A program made the translations under genes and the position numbers. Shown here piece after piece: positions 37,343 to 46,541 of a DNA stretch of 64,000 nt; the stretch's first letter is position 1, and the number at the start of each line of letters is the position of its first letter. The notes under the pieces are model-generated. The model saw only the letters and a list, made by a program, of their open reading frames with translations. It ran no database searches and was not told where the DNA came from. The stretch is from Methanobrevibacter sp. (GTDB lineage Archaea; Methanobacteriota; Methanobacteria; Methanobacteriales; Methanobacteriaceae): assembly GCF_017427765.1 (NCBI RefSeq), contig NZ_JAFRSC010000020.1, positions 62,001-126,000 on the forward strand. The letters are read 5' to 3'.

Positions 37343-39289
37343 ATGTTTAAATATTATGATTTCAGAGTTATCCCTAAAATTTTAAAAATTTTCAAAGTTG
37401 AAAATATTATTATTTCTGGTTTAAAAAATCAAAGTATTCTTAATGAAATTTTAAAATATGACTGCAACATTACCACAATAAATTTAGAGAATATAAAAAA
37501 TGTTAAAAATATTAATGATAATCCTTTAACAGCACTCTCAAAATTAGATAGTTATGATGCAATTTTTTTAGATGATGACCCAAATTGGTATACTGTGTTT
37601 AACCAATTAAACATTATTAATGACATCAACGATGGTTTTCCATTAGTTTTTATTTGCAATAATAAATTTCCAAATAAACGTAGAGATGCCTATTTAAATC
37701 CAGACCATATTCCCAATGAATTTAAACAAAAATATACAAATAACTTTCCAATTTATTATAATAACACAAAATTAACAATTTCCAATGGACTCTATCATGC
37801 TAATGAAGAAAATACTCCTAAAAATGGCGTGTTAACAGCAATTGAAGATTTTATTTCAGAAAACAGTCATGTGGGCATTATAAATTTAGATTTTATTGAA
37901 AATATTACAATTTTATATCTTAAACAACAAATAAACCAGAAAAGAATTGAAATTATAAAAAAGAATATTAAAAGTGATGAATTGAGTGACATTGATTTTA
38001 CAGACAAATTACTTGAAAATAACCTATTATGTTCCCATATTATTAAATCGAATATTTCAGATGAATCCATTACAGAATTAGAATTCGAAATTTTGAAAAA
38101 AGACAACATTATTGATGATTATGAAAGTAAAATTAGAATGGACAATAATGAATTAAACTATAAAAACAGCCAATTAAGCAATATTGAAAGTGAACTGAGT
38201 TTAAAAGATTCTATGATAAAAAATCTGGAATCAAAATTAATTAACAAAGAAAACGAAATCACCACCCTCCAAAACCAATTAAACAAAACAGAAGAAACAC
38301 TAAAAACCAAATTAATAAACAAAGAAAACGAAATCACCACCCTCCAAAACCAATTAAACAAAACAGAAGAAACACTAAAAACCAAATTAATAAACAAAGA
38401 AAACGAAATCATCACACTTCAAAACCAGGTATATGAAATGGAAAAAACTAAACAACTACTTAATAATAAACTTACAGGAGCGAATGATCAAATTAACTCA
38501 TTAAATAGGGAAATTGAAGGTCTGAAAAAAATTTTAAATAATAATGAAATGAATTATACTAATGAAATTAATGCTGCAACTAATCAAATTAACTTGTTAA
38601 AAAGAAATTTATCTGAAAAAATGAAAATAAGTGCTGAAAATGAAAATAACTTAAAAAGCAACACTGAAGAGTTAAACAATAAAAATGTAGAAATTCAACA
38701 TAAAGAAAAACTAATAAATTCCCTTAAAAATAGATTTAATGAAATTAACACAAAACTCAATGAAACAGAAACTGAACTTAACAATCAAATACAAGAAATT
38801 TATAAAAAAGAAGAACTTATCAAACAAAAAAACAAAGAATTAAATGAAAAAGATGAAATTATTTGCCATACCGAACAGAATTTAATCAATCAAATGGCTA
38901 TAAATGAAACTAAAGAGTATTGTATTAGCTGTTTTAAAGATGAAATAAACAATAACCATGCTGAAATTAACTATCTTAAAAATAATTCATTAGCTAAAAA
39001 GATTTCATCTCCATTCACATATTTACTGTTAATTTCAAAATCAAATCCAAAAGACATATCTATAAATTTTAAACTTTTAAAAGCATTATCCAACAGCAAA
39101 TGTTTTGATATTGGTTTTTACTTGAATAATAATCCTGATATTAAAGGAAGTAATTGGTGTAAATATTTTTCACCTGAAATGCATTATGTTTGCAATGGAT
39201 TTGAAGAGAAAAGAACATTTAACAAAAAATATTTCAATAGAAACTCCAAAAAAGAGTTATTGGACTATATTTTAACACATGATGATTGA
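37343..39289 (+). CDS. Methyltransferase-like domain fused to coiled coil and glycan-associated C-terminal domain
   Basis: A 648-residue protein. The first 200 residues have a Rossmann-like pattern with FLDDDPNWYTVFNQLNII, then FPLVFICNNKFPNKRRDAYLNP, which I recognise as the pattern of a class I methyltransferase family where 'DGDHNWYTV' is usual; the glycine-rich AdoMet loop is weak (IIISGLKNQS), so activity is doubtful. Residues about 250-560 are coiled coil with three 25-residue near-identical units. The last 60 residues (FDIGFYLNNNPDIKG, HYVCNGFEEKRTFN) match a small domain common at the ends of glycosyltransferases. AGGAGGG at 37329-37335 sits eight bases before the ATG at 37343, so that start is preferred to 37337. 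Confidence 0.75.
   Translation: MFKYYDFRVIPKILKIFKVENIIISGLKNQSILNEILKYDCNITTINLENIKNVKNINDNPLTALSKLDSYDAIFLDDDPNWYTVFNQLNIINDINDGFPLVFICNNKFPNKRRDAYLNPDHIPNEFKQKYTNNFPIYYNNTKLTISNGLYHANEENTPKNGVLTAIEDFISENSHVGIINLDFIENITILYLKQQINQKRIEIIKKNIKSDELSDIDFTDKLLENNLLCSHIIKSNISDESITELEFEILKKDNIIDDYESKIRMDNNELNYKNSQLSNIESELSLKDSMIKNLESKLINKENEITTLQNQLNKTEETLKTKLINKENEITTLQNQLNKTEETLKTKLINKENEIITLQNQVYEMEKTKQLLNNKLTGANDQINSLNREIEGLKKILNNNEMNYTNEINAATNQINLLKRNLSEKMKISAENENNLKSNTEELNNKNVEIQHKEKLINSLKNRFNEINTKLNETETELNNQIQEIYKKEELIKQKNKELNEKDEIICHTEQNLINQMAINETKEYCISCFKDEINNNHAEINYLKNNSLAKKISSPFTYLLLISKSNPKDISINFKLLKALSNSKCFDIGFYLNNNPDIKGSNWCKYFSPEMHYVCNGFEEKRTFNKKYFNRNSKKELLDYILTHDD
38234..38458 (+). 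repeat. Three tandem 75-bp units coding a coiled coil
   Basis: Units begin at 38234, 38309 and 38384; the third diverges after about 45 bases. Each encodes 25 residues built on KLINKENEITTLQNQLNKTE. As in the arrays at 34988 and 36627, DNA identity is nearly complete. Confidence 0.9.
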
Positions 39290-39451
39290 ATATTCAGTTA
39301 ATTTAGCACATAAAATTTAATTTTACTTTTGTAAAGAAAATTAGTTTCATGAAATATTTTTAATGAAACATTAACAAAATATTAGTATCATCAAAAAAAA
39401 TATTTATTAATAAACTTAAAAAAATAATTATCCATTTATCAAAGTGATTTA

Positions 39452-40384
39452 ATGAAAAGTCAAAATATCTTAATTACTGGAGGTCTAGGTTTTATTGGGT
39501 CACATATTGCTAATAATTTACTTGAAGACAATCGCATAACAATCATTGACAATCTTTCATCAGGAAATCTGAATTATCTAAATGATTATAATCATGAAAA
39601 TCTAACTATTATTAAATCAAATTTAGATAAGGTGAATCTGAATAAATGCTTAAATGATATTGATTATGTCTTTCATTTATCTGCAATGGTCAGTGTTCCG
39701 TTAAGTATGGAACATCCCATAAAATGCCATGACGAAAATGTTTCAAATACTATTAATTTATTAGATGCATGTGTGAAAAATGACATTAAAAAGATAATTT
39801 TTTCATCATCATCTGCAGTTTATGGAGATAATTCGAATTTACCTCTAAATGAAAATGAACCTCCGAATCCAGCTTCACCATATGCAGCATCTAAAGCTTG
39901 TTGTGAACTATATTTAAAATCATTTTATGAAAGTTATAATTTAAATTATGTGTCTCTCAGATATTTTAATGTGTTTGGACCAAAACAAGACAAAAATTCC
40001 CCCTATGCTGCAGTAATTCCAAATTTTATCAATGCACTATTAAAAAATAAATCCCCTGTCATTTATGGGGATGGTGAGCAGACTCGAGATTTTGTTTATG
40101 TTGGCGATGTTGCAAAAGCAAATATAAAAGCAGCAGAGTCTGATTTTAACGGCATTGTAAATGTTGCAAGTGGTAAAAGAATTTCCATTAATTACCTGTA
40201 CAAAATTATTAAAAACACACTTAATAGTGAAATTGAAGCTGAATATTTACCTGAAAGACCTGGAGATATTAAACATTCACATGCGGATATTTCCAATATG
40301 ACCAAAATCGGTTTTGAGGTTTGCACGGATAATTTTGAGAATCAGTTGATTGAAACTATTAATTGGTTTAAATTAATTTTATAA
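39452..40384 (+). CDS. NAD-dependent nucleotide-sugar epimerase/dehydratase
   Basis: A 310-residue short-chain dehydrogenase of the extended type. GGLGFIGSH (residues 9-17) binds NAD, and YAASK near residue 147 supplies the catalytic Tyr and Lys, with SSSSAVYG giving the Ser. The region RYFNVFGPKQD and VYVGDVA match UDP-glucose/UDP-GlcNAc 4-epimerases. With galU at 13.2 kb it could turn UDP-glucose into UDP-galactose, but the sequence cannot separate this from the GlcNAc enzyme. AGTGATTT precedes the ATG; TATA-like TATTTATTAA lies about 45 bases upstream. Confidence 0.9.
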   Translation: MKSQNILITGGLGFIGSHIANNLLEDNRITIIDNLSSGNLNYLNDYNHENLTIIKSNLDKVNLNKCLNDIDYVFHLSAMVSVPLSMEHPIKCHDENVSNTINLLDACVKNDIKKIIFSSSSAVYGDNSNLPLNENEPPNPASPYAASKACCELYLKSFYESYNLNYVSLRYFNVFGPKQDKNSPYAAVIPNFINALLKNKSPVIYGDGEQTRDFVYVGDVAKANIKAAESDFNGIVNVASGKRISINYLYKIIKNTLNSEIEAEYLPERPGDIKHSHADISNMTKIGFEVCTDNFENQLIETINWFKLIL

Positions 40385-40538
40385 CCGAATATTTAATCAT
40401 TATTAAAAAGAAGAATTTAAAGAATTGAATCAATAAAATAATTAACATTCACGTTTTTGAACGTTCCAGAATTATGATTTCAATAACTTTTAAATAATTA
40501 TAAAGTAGATATAATAAGTATATAAAGGAGATGTTTTT

Positions 40539-41153
40539 ATGCATAAAAATTCACATTCAAAAATGGAATGGTTTAAAAATACCTATTTAAGCAATTCAAA
40601 TAAATTAGATATCCTTGATGTAGGATCCCTTGATGGTAAAGGAAATTACAATTATTCAGATATTTTTAAAGAAGAAAATTGGACATACACAGGACTTGAT
40701 TTTCAAGCAGGACACAATGTTGACACTGTTGTAACAGATATCTACAATTGGTTTGAAGTTGAAGACAATACTTACGATGTTGTAATCTCAGGACAACTAT
40801 TTGAACATTTAGAATTCTTTTGGCTTACCATGTCTGAAATTGAAAGAGTTTTAAAACCTGGAGGTTATGTTTGCATCATAGTTCCATCATCAGGCCCTAG
40901 ACATGGTGGAAATATTCCTAATTGTTACCTATTCTACGAAGATGGTCTTAAAGCAATGGCAAAATATGTCAATTTGGAAGTTCTTCATGCATCAGTTGAT
41001 GAGCGAGAAGAAGCAAAACCATGGAATGATGCATGTCTAGTTGCTCGTAAAGCGGGGCAGTTAACAACTGAAGATACAAAAGAACTTGAAGATAGAATGA
41101 ACAATCTAGAAGGAAAACTAGACTCAATTTTAGAGGCCATTAATAAAAAATAG
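40539..41153 (+). CDS. Class I SAM-dependent methyltransferase
   Basis: A 204-residue cytoplasmic methyltransferase of the Methyltransf_11/UbiE-like class. ILDVGSLDGKGNYN (near residue 25) is motif I, YTGLDFQAGHNV follows as the acidic strand, YDVVISGQLFEHLEFFW is motif II/IV and VLKPGGYVCIIVPS is motif III. It ends in a short coiled-coil helix (EDRMNNLEGKLDSILEAINK). A close paralogue lies at 48132 at the other end of this gene block. The likely role is methylation of a sugar in the surface polymer. GGAGATG precedes the ATG. Confidence 0.88.
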   Translation: MHKNSHSKMEWFKNTYLSNSNKLDILDVGSLDGKGNYNYSDIFKEENWTYTGLDFQAGHNVDTVVTDIYNWFEVEDNTYDVVISGQLFEHLEFFWLTMSEIERVLKPGGYVCIIVPSSGPRHGGNIPNCYLFYEDGLKAMAKYVNLEVLHASVDEREEAKPWNDACLVARKAGQLTTEDTKELEDRMNNLEGKLDSILEAINKK

Positions 41154-41166
41154 ATAAGTTGATTAT

Positions 41167-41979
41167 ATGGAAACCGTAAAGTCACCAAGCGATATTGAAA
41201 ATTTAGAAAAAAATAGGGTTGTTGGCAATCCTGAAATGCATAAATCTCAAATAACATTTAAAGGAGACAATAATGTTTTATATTGTGAAGGCAATGTCAA
41301 ATTAGACAATGCCAAATTCACATTCAATGGAAACAATTCCATAGTTTACCTATCTTCTGCAATGAACTCCAAATACTCATTTAATTTAGTTATTTACAAC
41401 GATTCTACATTTTTCATTGGAAGAGAAGGAAACATGTCATCTCCAATCAACATTAACATCCAAGAAAATCAAAATGTCATTATAGGTGCTGGAGTTACAA
41501 TTTCCAGCGGAGTCAACATCAGAACAGCAGATATTTATCCAATTTATGATAATCAGACCAAACAAAGAGTAAACTTTGCAAAAAGTGTTTTCATTGGAGA
41601 TCATGTCTGGATTGGGCATTTGGCTTACATTTCAAGAGGAGCACAAATAGGTTCTGGTACAATACTTGAAAACAACTCTTTTGTACCCCATAATGCACGC
41701 ATCCCATCTAACTCAATAGCTTTTGGAAATCCAGTTAGGCTTGAGAGAAAAAATGTTTTTTATACCAATGACTTTTTAGCATATAACCGAGCCGAAGCTT
41801 CCATAGAAACTAAAGACTATAAAAGTGATGTTTTCATATACGAATTTGTCAATCAAGAGACTTTGGACATGAATAAAATTGATCAAATTTTAAGAAGTTT
41901 AGATTCTGCTTCAAGATTAGAGTTTATTCAAAAATTATTTGTTAGAAATAAACGTGCCAACCGTTTTACAATCAAATAG
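41167..41979 (+). CDS. Hexapeptide-repeat acyltransferase
   Basis: A 270-residue left-handed beta-helix protein, probably an O- or N-acetyltransferase that decorates the polymer using acetyl-CoA. The stretch from about residue 135 contains VFIGDHVWIGHLAYISRGAQ with the hexapeptide pattern, IGSGTILENNSFV, and SIAFGNPVRLE, which is the end of the helix. The N-terminal 100 residues carry looser repeats (NNVLYCEGNVKLDNAKFTFN). It lacks the usual catalytic His in the GxGxxIGxNxxIGHnvxIG context, but a GDHVWIGH motif supplies a His. It is a tandem duplicate of the gene at 41988. Confidence 0.87.
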   Translation: METVKSPSDIENLEKNRVVGNPEMHKSQITFKGDNNVLYCEGNVKLDNAKFTFNGNNSIVYLSSAMNSKYSFNLVIYNDSTFFIGREGNMSSPININIQENQNVIIGAGVTISSGVNIRTADIYPIYDNQTKQRVNFAKSVFIGDHVWIGHLAYISRGAQIGSGTILENNSFVPHNARIPSNSIAFGNPVRLERKNVFYTNDFLAYNRAEASIETKDYKSDVFIYEFVNQETLDMNKIDQILRSLDSASRLEFIQKLFVRNKRANRFTIK

Positions 41980-41987
41980 GTGTTAAT

Positions 41988-42791
41988 GTGCAGATAACAA
42001 ATGGAGATGACCTTTTAAATATTGAAAACAATGAGTTTATTGGTGAAATTCCCAAACTGACAAACTCCCAAATAAATATCAATGGTAAAAACAACATTCT
42101 GGTTTGTGAAGAAAATGTAAACCTATGGAATTCCAGAATTGATTTTAATGGAGACAATTCAGTATTATACTTATCAAGCAATAATTTTGATTATGCATTA
42201 AACATTTCAATTAATGGAAACAATGCATGTTTTATCGGTAAAAACAATTACTTTAACGGAATGTCCTCAATCATATTATCAGAATCACAAAATGTCATTA
42301 TCGGAGAAGATTGCATATTCTCCTACAACATATCAATCAGAGTGGCGGATGCCCATCTAATCTATCACACAAAAACTAAAGAAAGATTAAACTATTCCAA
42401 AAGCATTTTCATCGGAGACCATGTATGGCTAGGTCAAGGCTCAATGATATTAAAGGGAACCCATATCGGATCAGGTTCCATTATTGGTGCAAACTCTGTC
42501 TTATCAAATAAACATGTTCCATCAAACACCACTTTTGCTGGTTCTCCGGCAAGATTGACTAAAGAGGATACATTTTGGCTCGGTTATTCCGTTCACCCAT
42601 GGAGCGAACTAACTACAATCAAATATTCCCAATATGATTCAGAAAATTTTGTTTACGAAATAGATGATAATACACTTGATTTTGAAGATATTGATTCAGA
42701 TATAAATAAATTTGCAAAATCAAATGATATTGTAAAATATTTCGAATCTACTTTTTTAGAAGCCGGAAAAAATAGATTCAGTTTAAAATAA
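41988..42791 (+). CDS. Hexapeptide-repeat acyltransferase, tandem paralogue
   Basis: A 267-residue relative of the preceding protein with the same layout: NNILVCEENVNLWNSRIDFN near the start, IFIGDHVWLGQGSMILKGTH in the middle, and TTFAGSPARLT at the end of the helix. At the GDHVWIG position the following His is replaced by Gln (GDHVWLGQ), so the two copies may differ in activity or acceptor. Start is a GTG at 41988 with AGGTG five bases upstream and only 8 bases after the preceding stop, so translation is coupled. No ATG is available in frame nearby. Confidence 0.87.
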   Translation: MQITNGDDLLNIENNEFIGEIPKLTNSQININGKNNILVCEENVNLWNSRIDFNGDNSVLYLSSNNFDYALNISINGNNACFIGKNNYFNGMSSIILSESQNVIIGEDCIFSYNISIRVADAHLIYHTKTKERLNYSKSIFIGDHVWLGQGSMILKGTHIGSGSIIGANSVLSNKHVPSNTTFAGSPARLTKEDTFWLGYSVHPWSELTTIKYSQYDSENFVYEIDDNTLDFEDIDSDINKFAKSNDIVKYFESTFLEAGKNRFSLK

Positions 42792-42814
42792 ATCGTTGAG
42801 GAGATTAAATTTCA

Positions 42815-45478
42815 ATGATTAAAAAACCATTTTCTGTTGTAATAGCCTGTTACAATTGTGAAGAGTATTTGGAAGAGACAATAACTTCATTATTAAAACA
42901 AACCCTCCCATTTAAAGAAAATATCCAAGTTATTTTAGTTAATGACGGTTCAACAGACAATACTGAAGAAATCTGTAAAGAATACCTCAACCAATACCCA
43001 GAAAACATCATTTATACTTATCAGGAAAACCAAGGCCAGGCTGTTGCCCGTAACAGTGGCCTAAAGCATGCAACCGGAGATTACATTAATTTTTTAGACA
43101 GCGATGATAAATTTTCTTCAAATACTTTTGAAGAGGTTTTAAATTTCTTTAAAAATAACCCCGAAGTTAATTTTGCATCCGTTCCAATGTTTTTCTTTGA
43201 TGGTGAAGACGGTGAGCACCCTTTAAACTACAAATATGAAACAACAAAAGTTGCCGATTTAAATAATGATTGGGACTTTCCGCAACTTCACGCCAATTCC
43301 AGTTTTTTTAAAGTGGAATTATTCCCAAAGTACCAATTTGCAACCAATATTGTCTCCTCTGAAGATGCATTAATGATTAATAACATGTTAATAGACAATC
43401 CCTGTTACGGAGTTATAAAAAATGCAAAATATTGGTACCGAAGAAGGAAAAACAACTCATCAACATTGAATTCCGTTTATTTAAAAAAGGAATTTTATCA
43501 TGACAGATTAGAAAACTATTTTAAAGAGCTAATTGACATTTCTAAAGCCAAATATGAAAAAGTGCCCAAGTTCATCCAATATCTGATTGTGTATGACCTG
43601 CAGTGGATGTTTAGAATCAATGACGTTAGTGAAATTTTAGAAATTGATGAAATCGAACAAGTTTATGTAGATATCAGAGATGTTTTATCAAATTTGGATG
43701 ACAACACCATATTATCTTTAAGAGACGATAGATTAAACATAAGAAATCATATGTTAGCCATCAAATACTCCAACGTTAATGTTGATTTAAACAAAGTTGT
43801 AACCTGTGAGAACATCCATTCCGTATACAGTGATGAAACGGCCTATATGTATTCAGGCGATAAACTTATAGATCAACTTGACATTCACAAAATCTGGCTG
43901 GATATCATTGAAATCAGAAAGAACACATTATATATCTCAGGATATCTGATGTCCTTTTTCAAAGATGAAGACATTCAAATTGAAATCGTCAAAACATCAA
44001 ACTCACGAAAAGAAACATTCGTTGCAAAAAGAGTATACTATCAAAACACTGCAAAGACCTTTTTAAACTGTTCAATCGAAGACAGATATAACTTTGATGT
44101 GGAAATTCCGATTGATGAAGACTCTTCGGTTGAAATAATCACAAGATTTATCGGCAAAAATTCAAATGAGAAATCAAAATGGAACCTGACCAATGACTTT
44201 TCATATTATGCAAGACTTTCAACCTTAAGCAATTACAGCATTTTAGGCAATTACTTCTTAAAATTCAAGGAAAATAAATTCTTCATTTCAAAATATTCTT
44301 ATCTGAAAATGATTAGAAATGAAATTCCAATACTTTTGCGAATTTTAAAAAGAAGAGAAGAATATTATAACTCAGCATTACTCATAAGAATTTTATATGT
44401 TCTATTATATCCACTTTACAGAAATAAAAGAATCTGGCTTTTTATGGACAAGATTGAGTCTGCAGATGACAATGCAGAACATTTGTACAAATATTCAATA
44501 AACAAATCAGATGGAATTAAAAAATATTTCACTGTTGACATCAAATCAGCTGATTTTAAAAGACTCAGTAACTTAAAGAACCTTTTAGAATTTGATTCCA
44601 TAAAGCAAAGATTGATTTATTTGTTTGCTGAAAAAATCATCTCATCACATCCGGATGATGAAATCCTAAACCCTTTCATCAACAAAAATGAAGGACAATA
44701 TGCTGGTTTAATTTCTTCTGATAAAATATTTCTGCAGCACGGCGTTACAAAAGACAATGTCTCATCATGGCTTCACAAATACGAAAAGAACTTGAAGTTA
44801 ATTACTGCAGTTTCAGATGATGAAGCAAAATCCTTTTTAGATGACGGATATAATTATAAAAAGGAAATAATACAGGTTTTAGGCTTTCCAAGATTTGACA
44901 ATTTAGAAAAAACACAAACTAAAAAACAAATCCTAATAATGCCTTCATGGAGAAAAAAACTACTTTATGCCCCTCCACAATACATTATGGATTCAGAGTA
45001 TTTCCAAGCGATGAACTCCCTGATAAACAACAAGGTCCTAATTGAACTTGCTAAGAACCATAGCTACAAAATAATCTTCAAGCCACATCCTAGAGTTTAT
45101 GACTACATTGAATTGTTTGACACAAACGAGTACGTAAAAATAGATGAAAACAGCACATATCAGGAGCTGTTTAAATCCTCAGATTTGATGATAACCGATT
45201 ATTCATCAGTTGCATTCGATTTTGCATATATGGAAAAACCATTAATTTATTACCAATATGCCAACGATTACAATTTCGATGAAGGATATTTCAAATACAA
45301 AACCATGGGATTTGGCGAAGTTACCTCCACACAGGAGGAATTAATAGGAATTGTTGAGGAATATCTCAAAAACGACTGCCAGATGAAAGATGAATATAAA
45401 TCCAGAGTAGATAATTTTTATAAATATAAAGACAAAAATAATTGTAAAAGAGTCTATGATGCTATTTTAAAATTGTGA
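42815..45478 (+). CDS. Glycosyltransferase 2 fused to CDP-glycerol glycerophosphotransferase
   Basis: An 887-residue bifunctional enzyme. Residues 5-120 are a GT-A domain (FSVVIACYNCEEYL, VNDGSTDNT, NFLDSDD). Residues about 540-887 match the TagB/TagF CDP-glycerol glycerophosphotransferase family: FLQHGVTKDN near 640, MPSWRKKL near 710, FKPHPRVYDYI near 752, and TDYSSVAFDFAY near 795. The pair suggests a polymer in which a sugar is joined to a polyol or sugar phosphate, as in bacterial teichoic acids. The middle (250-540) is not recognised. GAGGAG precedes the ATG. A larger relative is at 48741. Confidence 0.92.
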   Translation: MIKKPFSVVIACYNCEEYLEETITSLLKQTLPFKENIQVILVNDGSTDNTEEICKEYLNQYPENIIYTYQENQGQAVARNSGLKHATGDYINFLDSDDKFSSNTFEEVLNFFKNNPEVNFASVPMFFFDGEDGEHPLNYKYETTKVADLNNDWDFPQLHANSSFFKVELFPKYQFATNIVSSEDALMINNMLIDNPCYGVIKNAKYWYRRRKNNSSTLNSVYLKKEFYHDRLENYFKELIDISKAKYEKVPKFIQYLIVYDLQWMFRINDVSEILEIDEIEQVYVDIRDVLSNLDDNTILSLRDDRLNIRNHMLAIKYSNVNVDLNKVVTCENIHSVYSDETAYMYSGDKLIDQLDIHKIWLDIIEIRKNTLYISGYLMSFFKDEDIQIEIVKTSNSRKETFVAKRVYYQNTAKTFLNCSIEDRYNFDVEIPIDEDSSVEIITRFIGKNSNEKSKWNLTNDFSYYARLSTLSNYSILGNYFLKFKENKFFISKYSYLKMIRNEIPILLRILKRREEYYNSALLIRILYVLLYPLYRNKRIWLFMDKIESADDNAEHLYKYSINKSDGIKKYFTVDIKSADFKRLSNLKNLLEFDSIKQRLIYLFAEKIISSHPDDEILNPFINKNEGQYAGLISSDKIFLQHGVTKDNVSSWLHKYEKNLKLITAVSDDEAKSFLDDGYNYKKEIIQVLGFPRFDNLEKTQTKKQILIMPSWRKKLLYAPPQYIMDSEYFQAMNSLINNKVLIELAKNHSYKIIFKPHPRVYDYIELFDTNEYVKIDENSTYQELFKSSDLMITDYSSVAFDFAYMEKPLIYYQYANDYNFDEGYFKYKTMGFGEVTSTQEELIGIVEEYLKNDCQMKDEYKSRVDNFYKYKDKNNCKRVYDAILKL

Positions 45479-45482
45479 TAAT

Positions 45483-46532
45483 ATGAGTTTTCAACAAAAA
45501 ATCCTATCAAAAAGTAATTCTTACAACTATTACAAAGAAAAAAACGAAGTTCTGGTTAAAGAAATTGAAGAGCTTAAAAAGGAAATCAAAGAGCTTAAAG
45601 AAGAAAAGGAAATCACCTTAAAAGACGAATTTTTAAGACAATACGGAATCAATGCAGGATTTTGCAATTGGAATTACATAAATTATTATTTCAGTGAGGA
45701 CTTTGAAGACAAACTCAAAGAAGTCACAAAGCATTTGGATAAAAAATCAAAAAATACATTCAAATGGCTTCTGCTTAGGGCTTTGGCAGTGAATGTTATA
45801 AAGATGAAATCCATTCATTTCAATCATGAACTAAAAGAACAGCAAGAATTTATAGATTTCAGACTCAAATACTCTGCCCCAAATGAAATTGCAGGATACA
45901 AATACCTTGGACGATACAATGTACATGCATTCATGGATTCCACATTCACCGATGAGGATAAGGAATTCATTAAAAACAAGGATATTATCGATGCAGGAGC
46001 ATATACCGGAGACACTTCCATCCCAATAGCCAAATTTACAAACAAGAATATTTATGCATTCGAACCTTTTGAAGAATCAGTTGAAATTTTAAAAAAGAAC
46101 ATTAAATCAAATAACATTAAAAATATCATTCCAGTGCAAAAATCCCTGGGAAACAAAAACGGTGAGATGACACTATACCTTTCAGGAGATAACGTTCAGG
46201 GAATAACCAGCAACCCCCATGCAAGAGACTATGATACTGAGCTAAAGGTCGAAGAAACTACCCTAGATACATTCGTTAAGGAAAATAACTTAGATGTTGG
46301 TTACATCACAGTTGACGTTGAAGGGGCTGAACTGGAACTGCTTGAAGGAGCCATAGAAACCATTAAGAGTCAAAAACCTATTTTAACAATCAGTATTTAT
46401 CATAAAGTTACCGACTTTTTTGAAATCATTCCATGGATTGCAGATTTGGATTTAGGATATGAATTTGAAGTGGTTAAAGAAAATCCTTGGCCGTTTTTAT
46501 CAGATACGGTAGTCAAATGCAGAGCAAAGTAG
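45483..46532 (+). CDS. FkbM family methyltransferase
   Basis: A 349-residue methyltransferase that probably O-methylates a sugar. After an N-terminal coiled coil (about residues 17-45) and a helical region, DIIDAGAYTGDTSIPIAK (near residue 170) is motif I and IYAFEPFEESVEILKKNI gives the SAM-contacting Glu of FkbM proteins. YITVDVEGAELELLEGA near 283 is the family's signature. It starts 4 bases after the preceding gene, with GTGAT as ribosome binding site inside the upstream stop region. Confidence 0.92.
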   Translation: MSFQQKILSKSNSYNYYKEKNEVLVKEIEELKKEIKELKEEKEITLKDEFLRQYGINAGFCNWNYINYYFSEDFEDKLKEVTKHLDKKSKNTFKWLLLRALAVNVIKMKSIHFNHELKEQQEFIDFRLKYSAPNEIAGYKYLGRYNVHAFMDSTFTDEDKEFIKNKDIIDAGAYTGDTSIPIAKFTNKNIYAFEPFEESVEILKKNIKSNNIKNIIPVQKSLGNKNGEMTLYLSGDNVQGITSNPHARDYDTELKVEETTLDTFVKENNLDVGYITVDVEGAELELLEGAIETIKSQKPILTISIYHKVTDFFEIIPWIADLDLGYEFEVVKENPWPFLSDTVVKCRAK

Positions 46533-46541
46533 TGTGATAAT

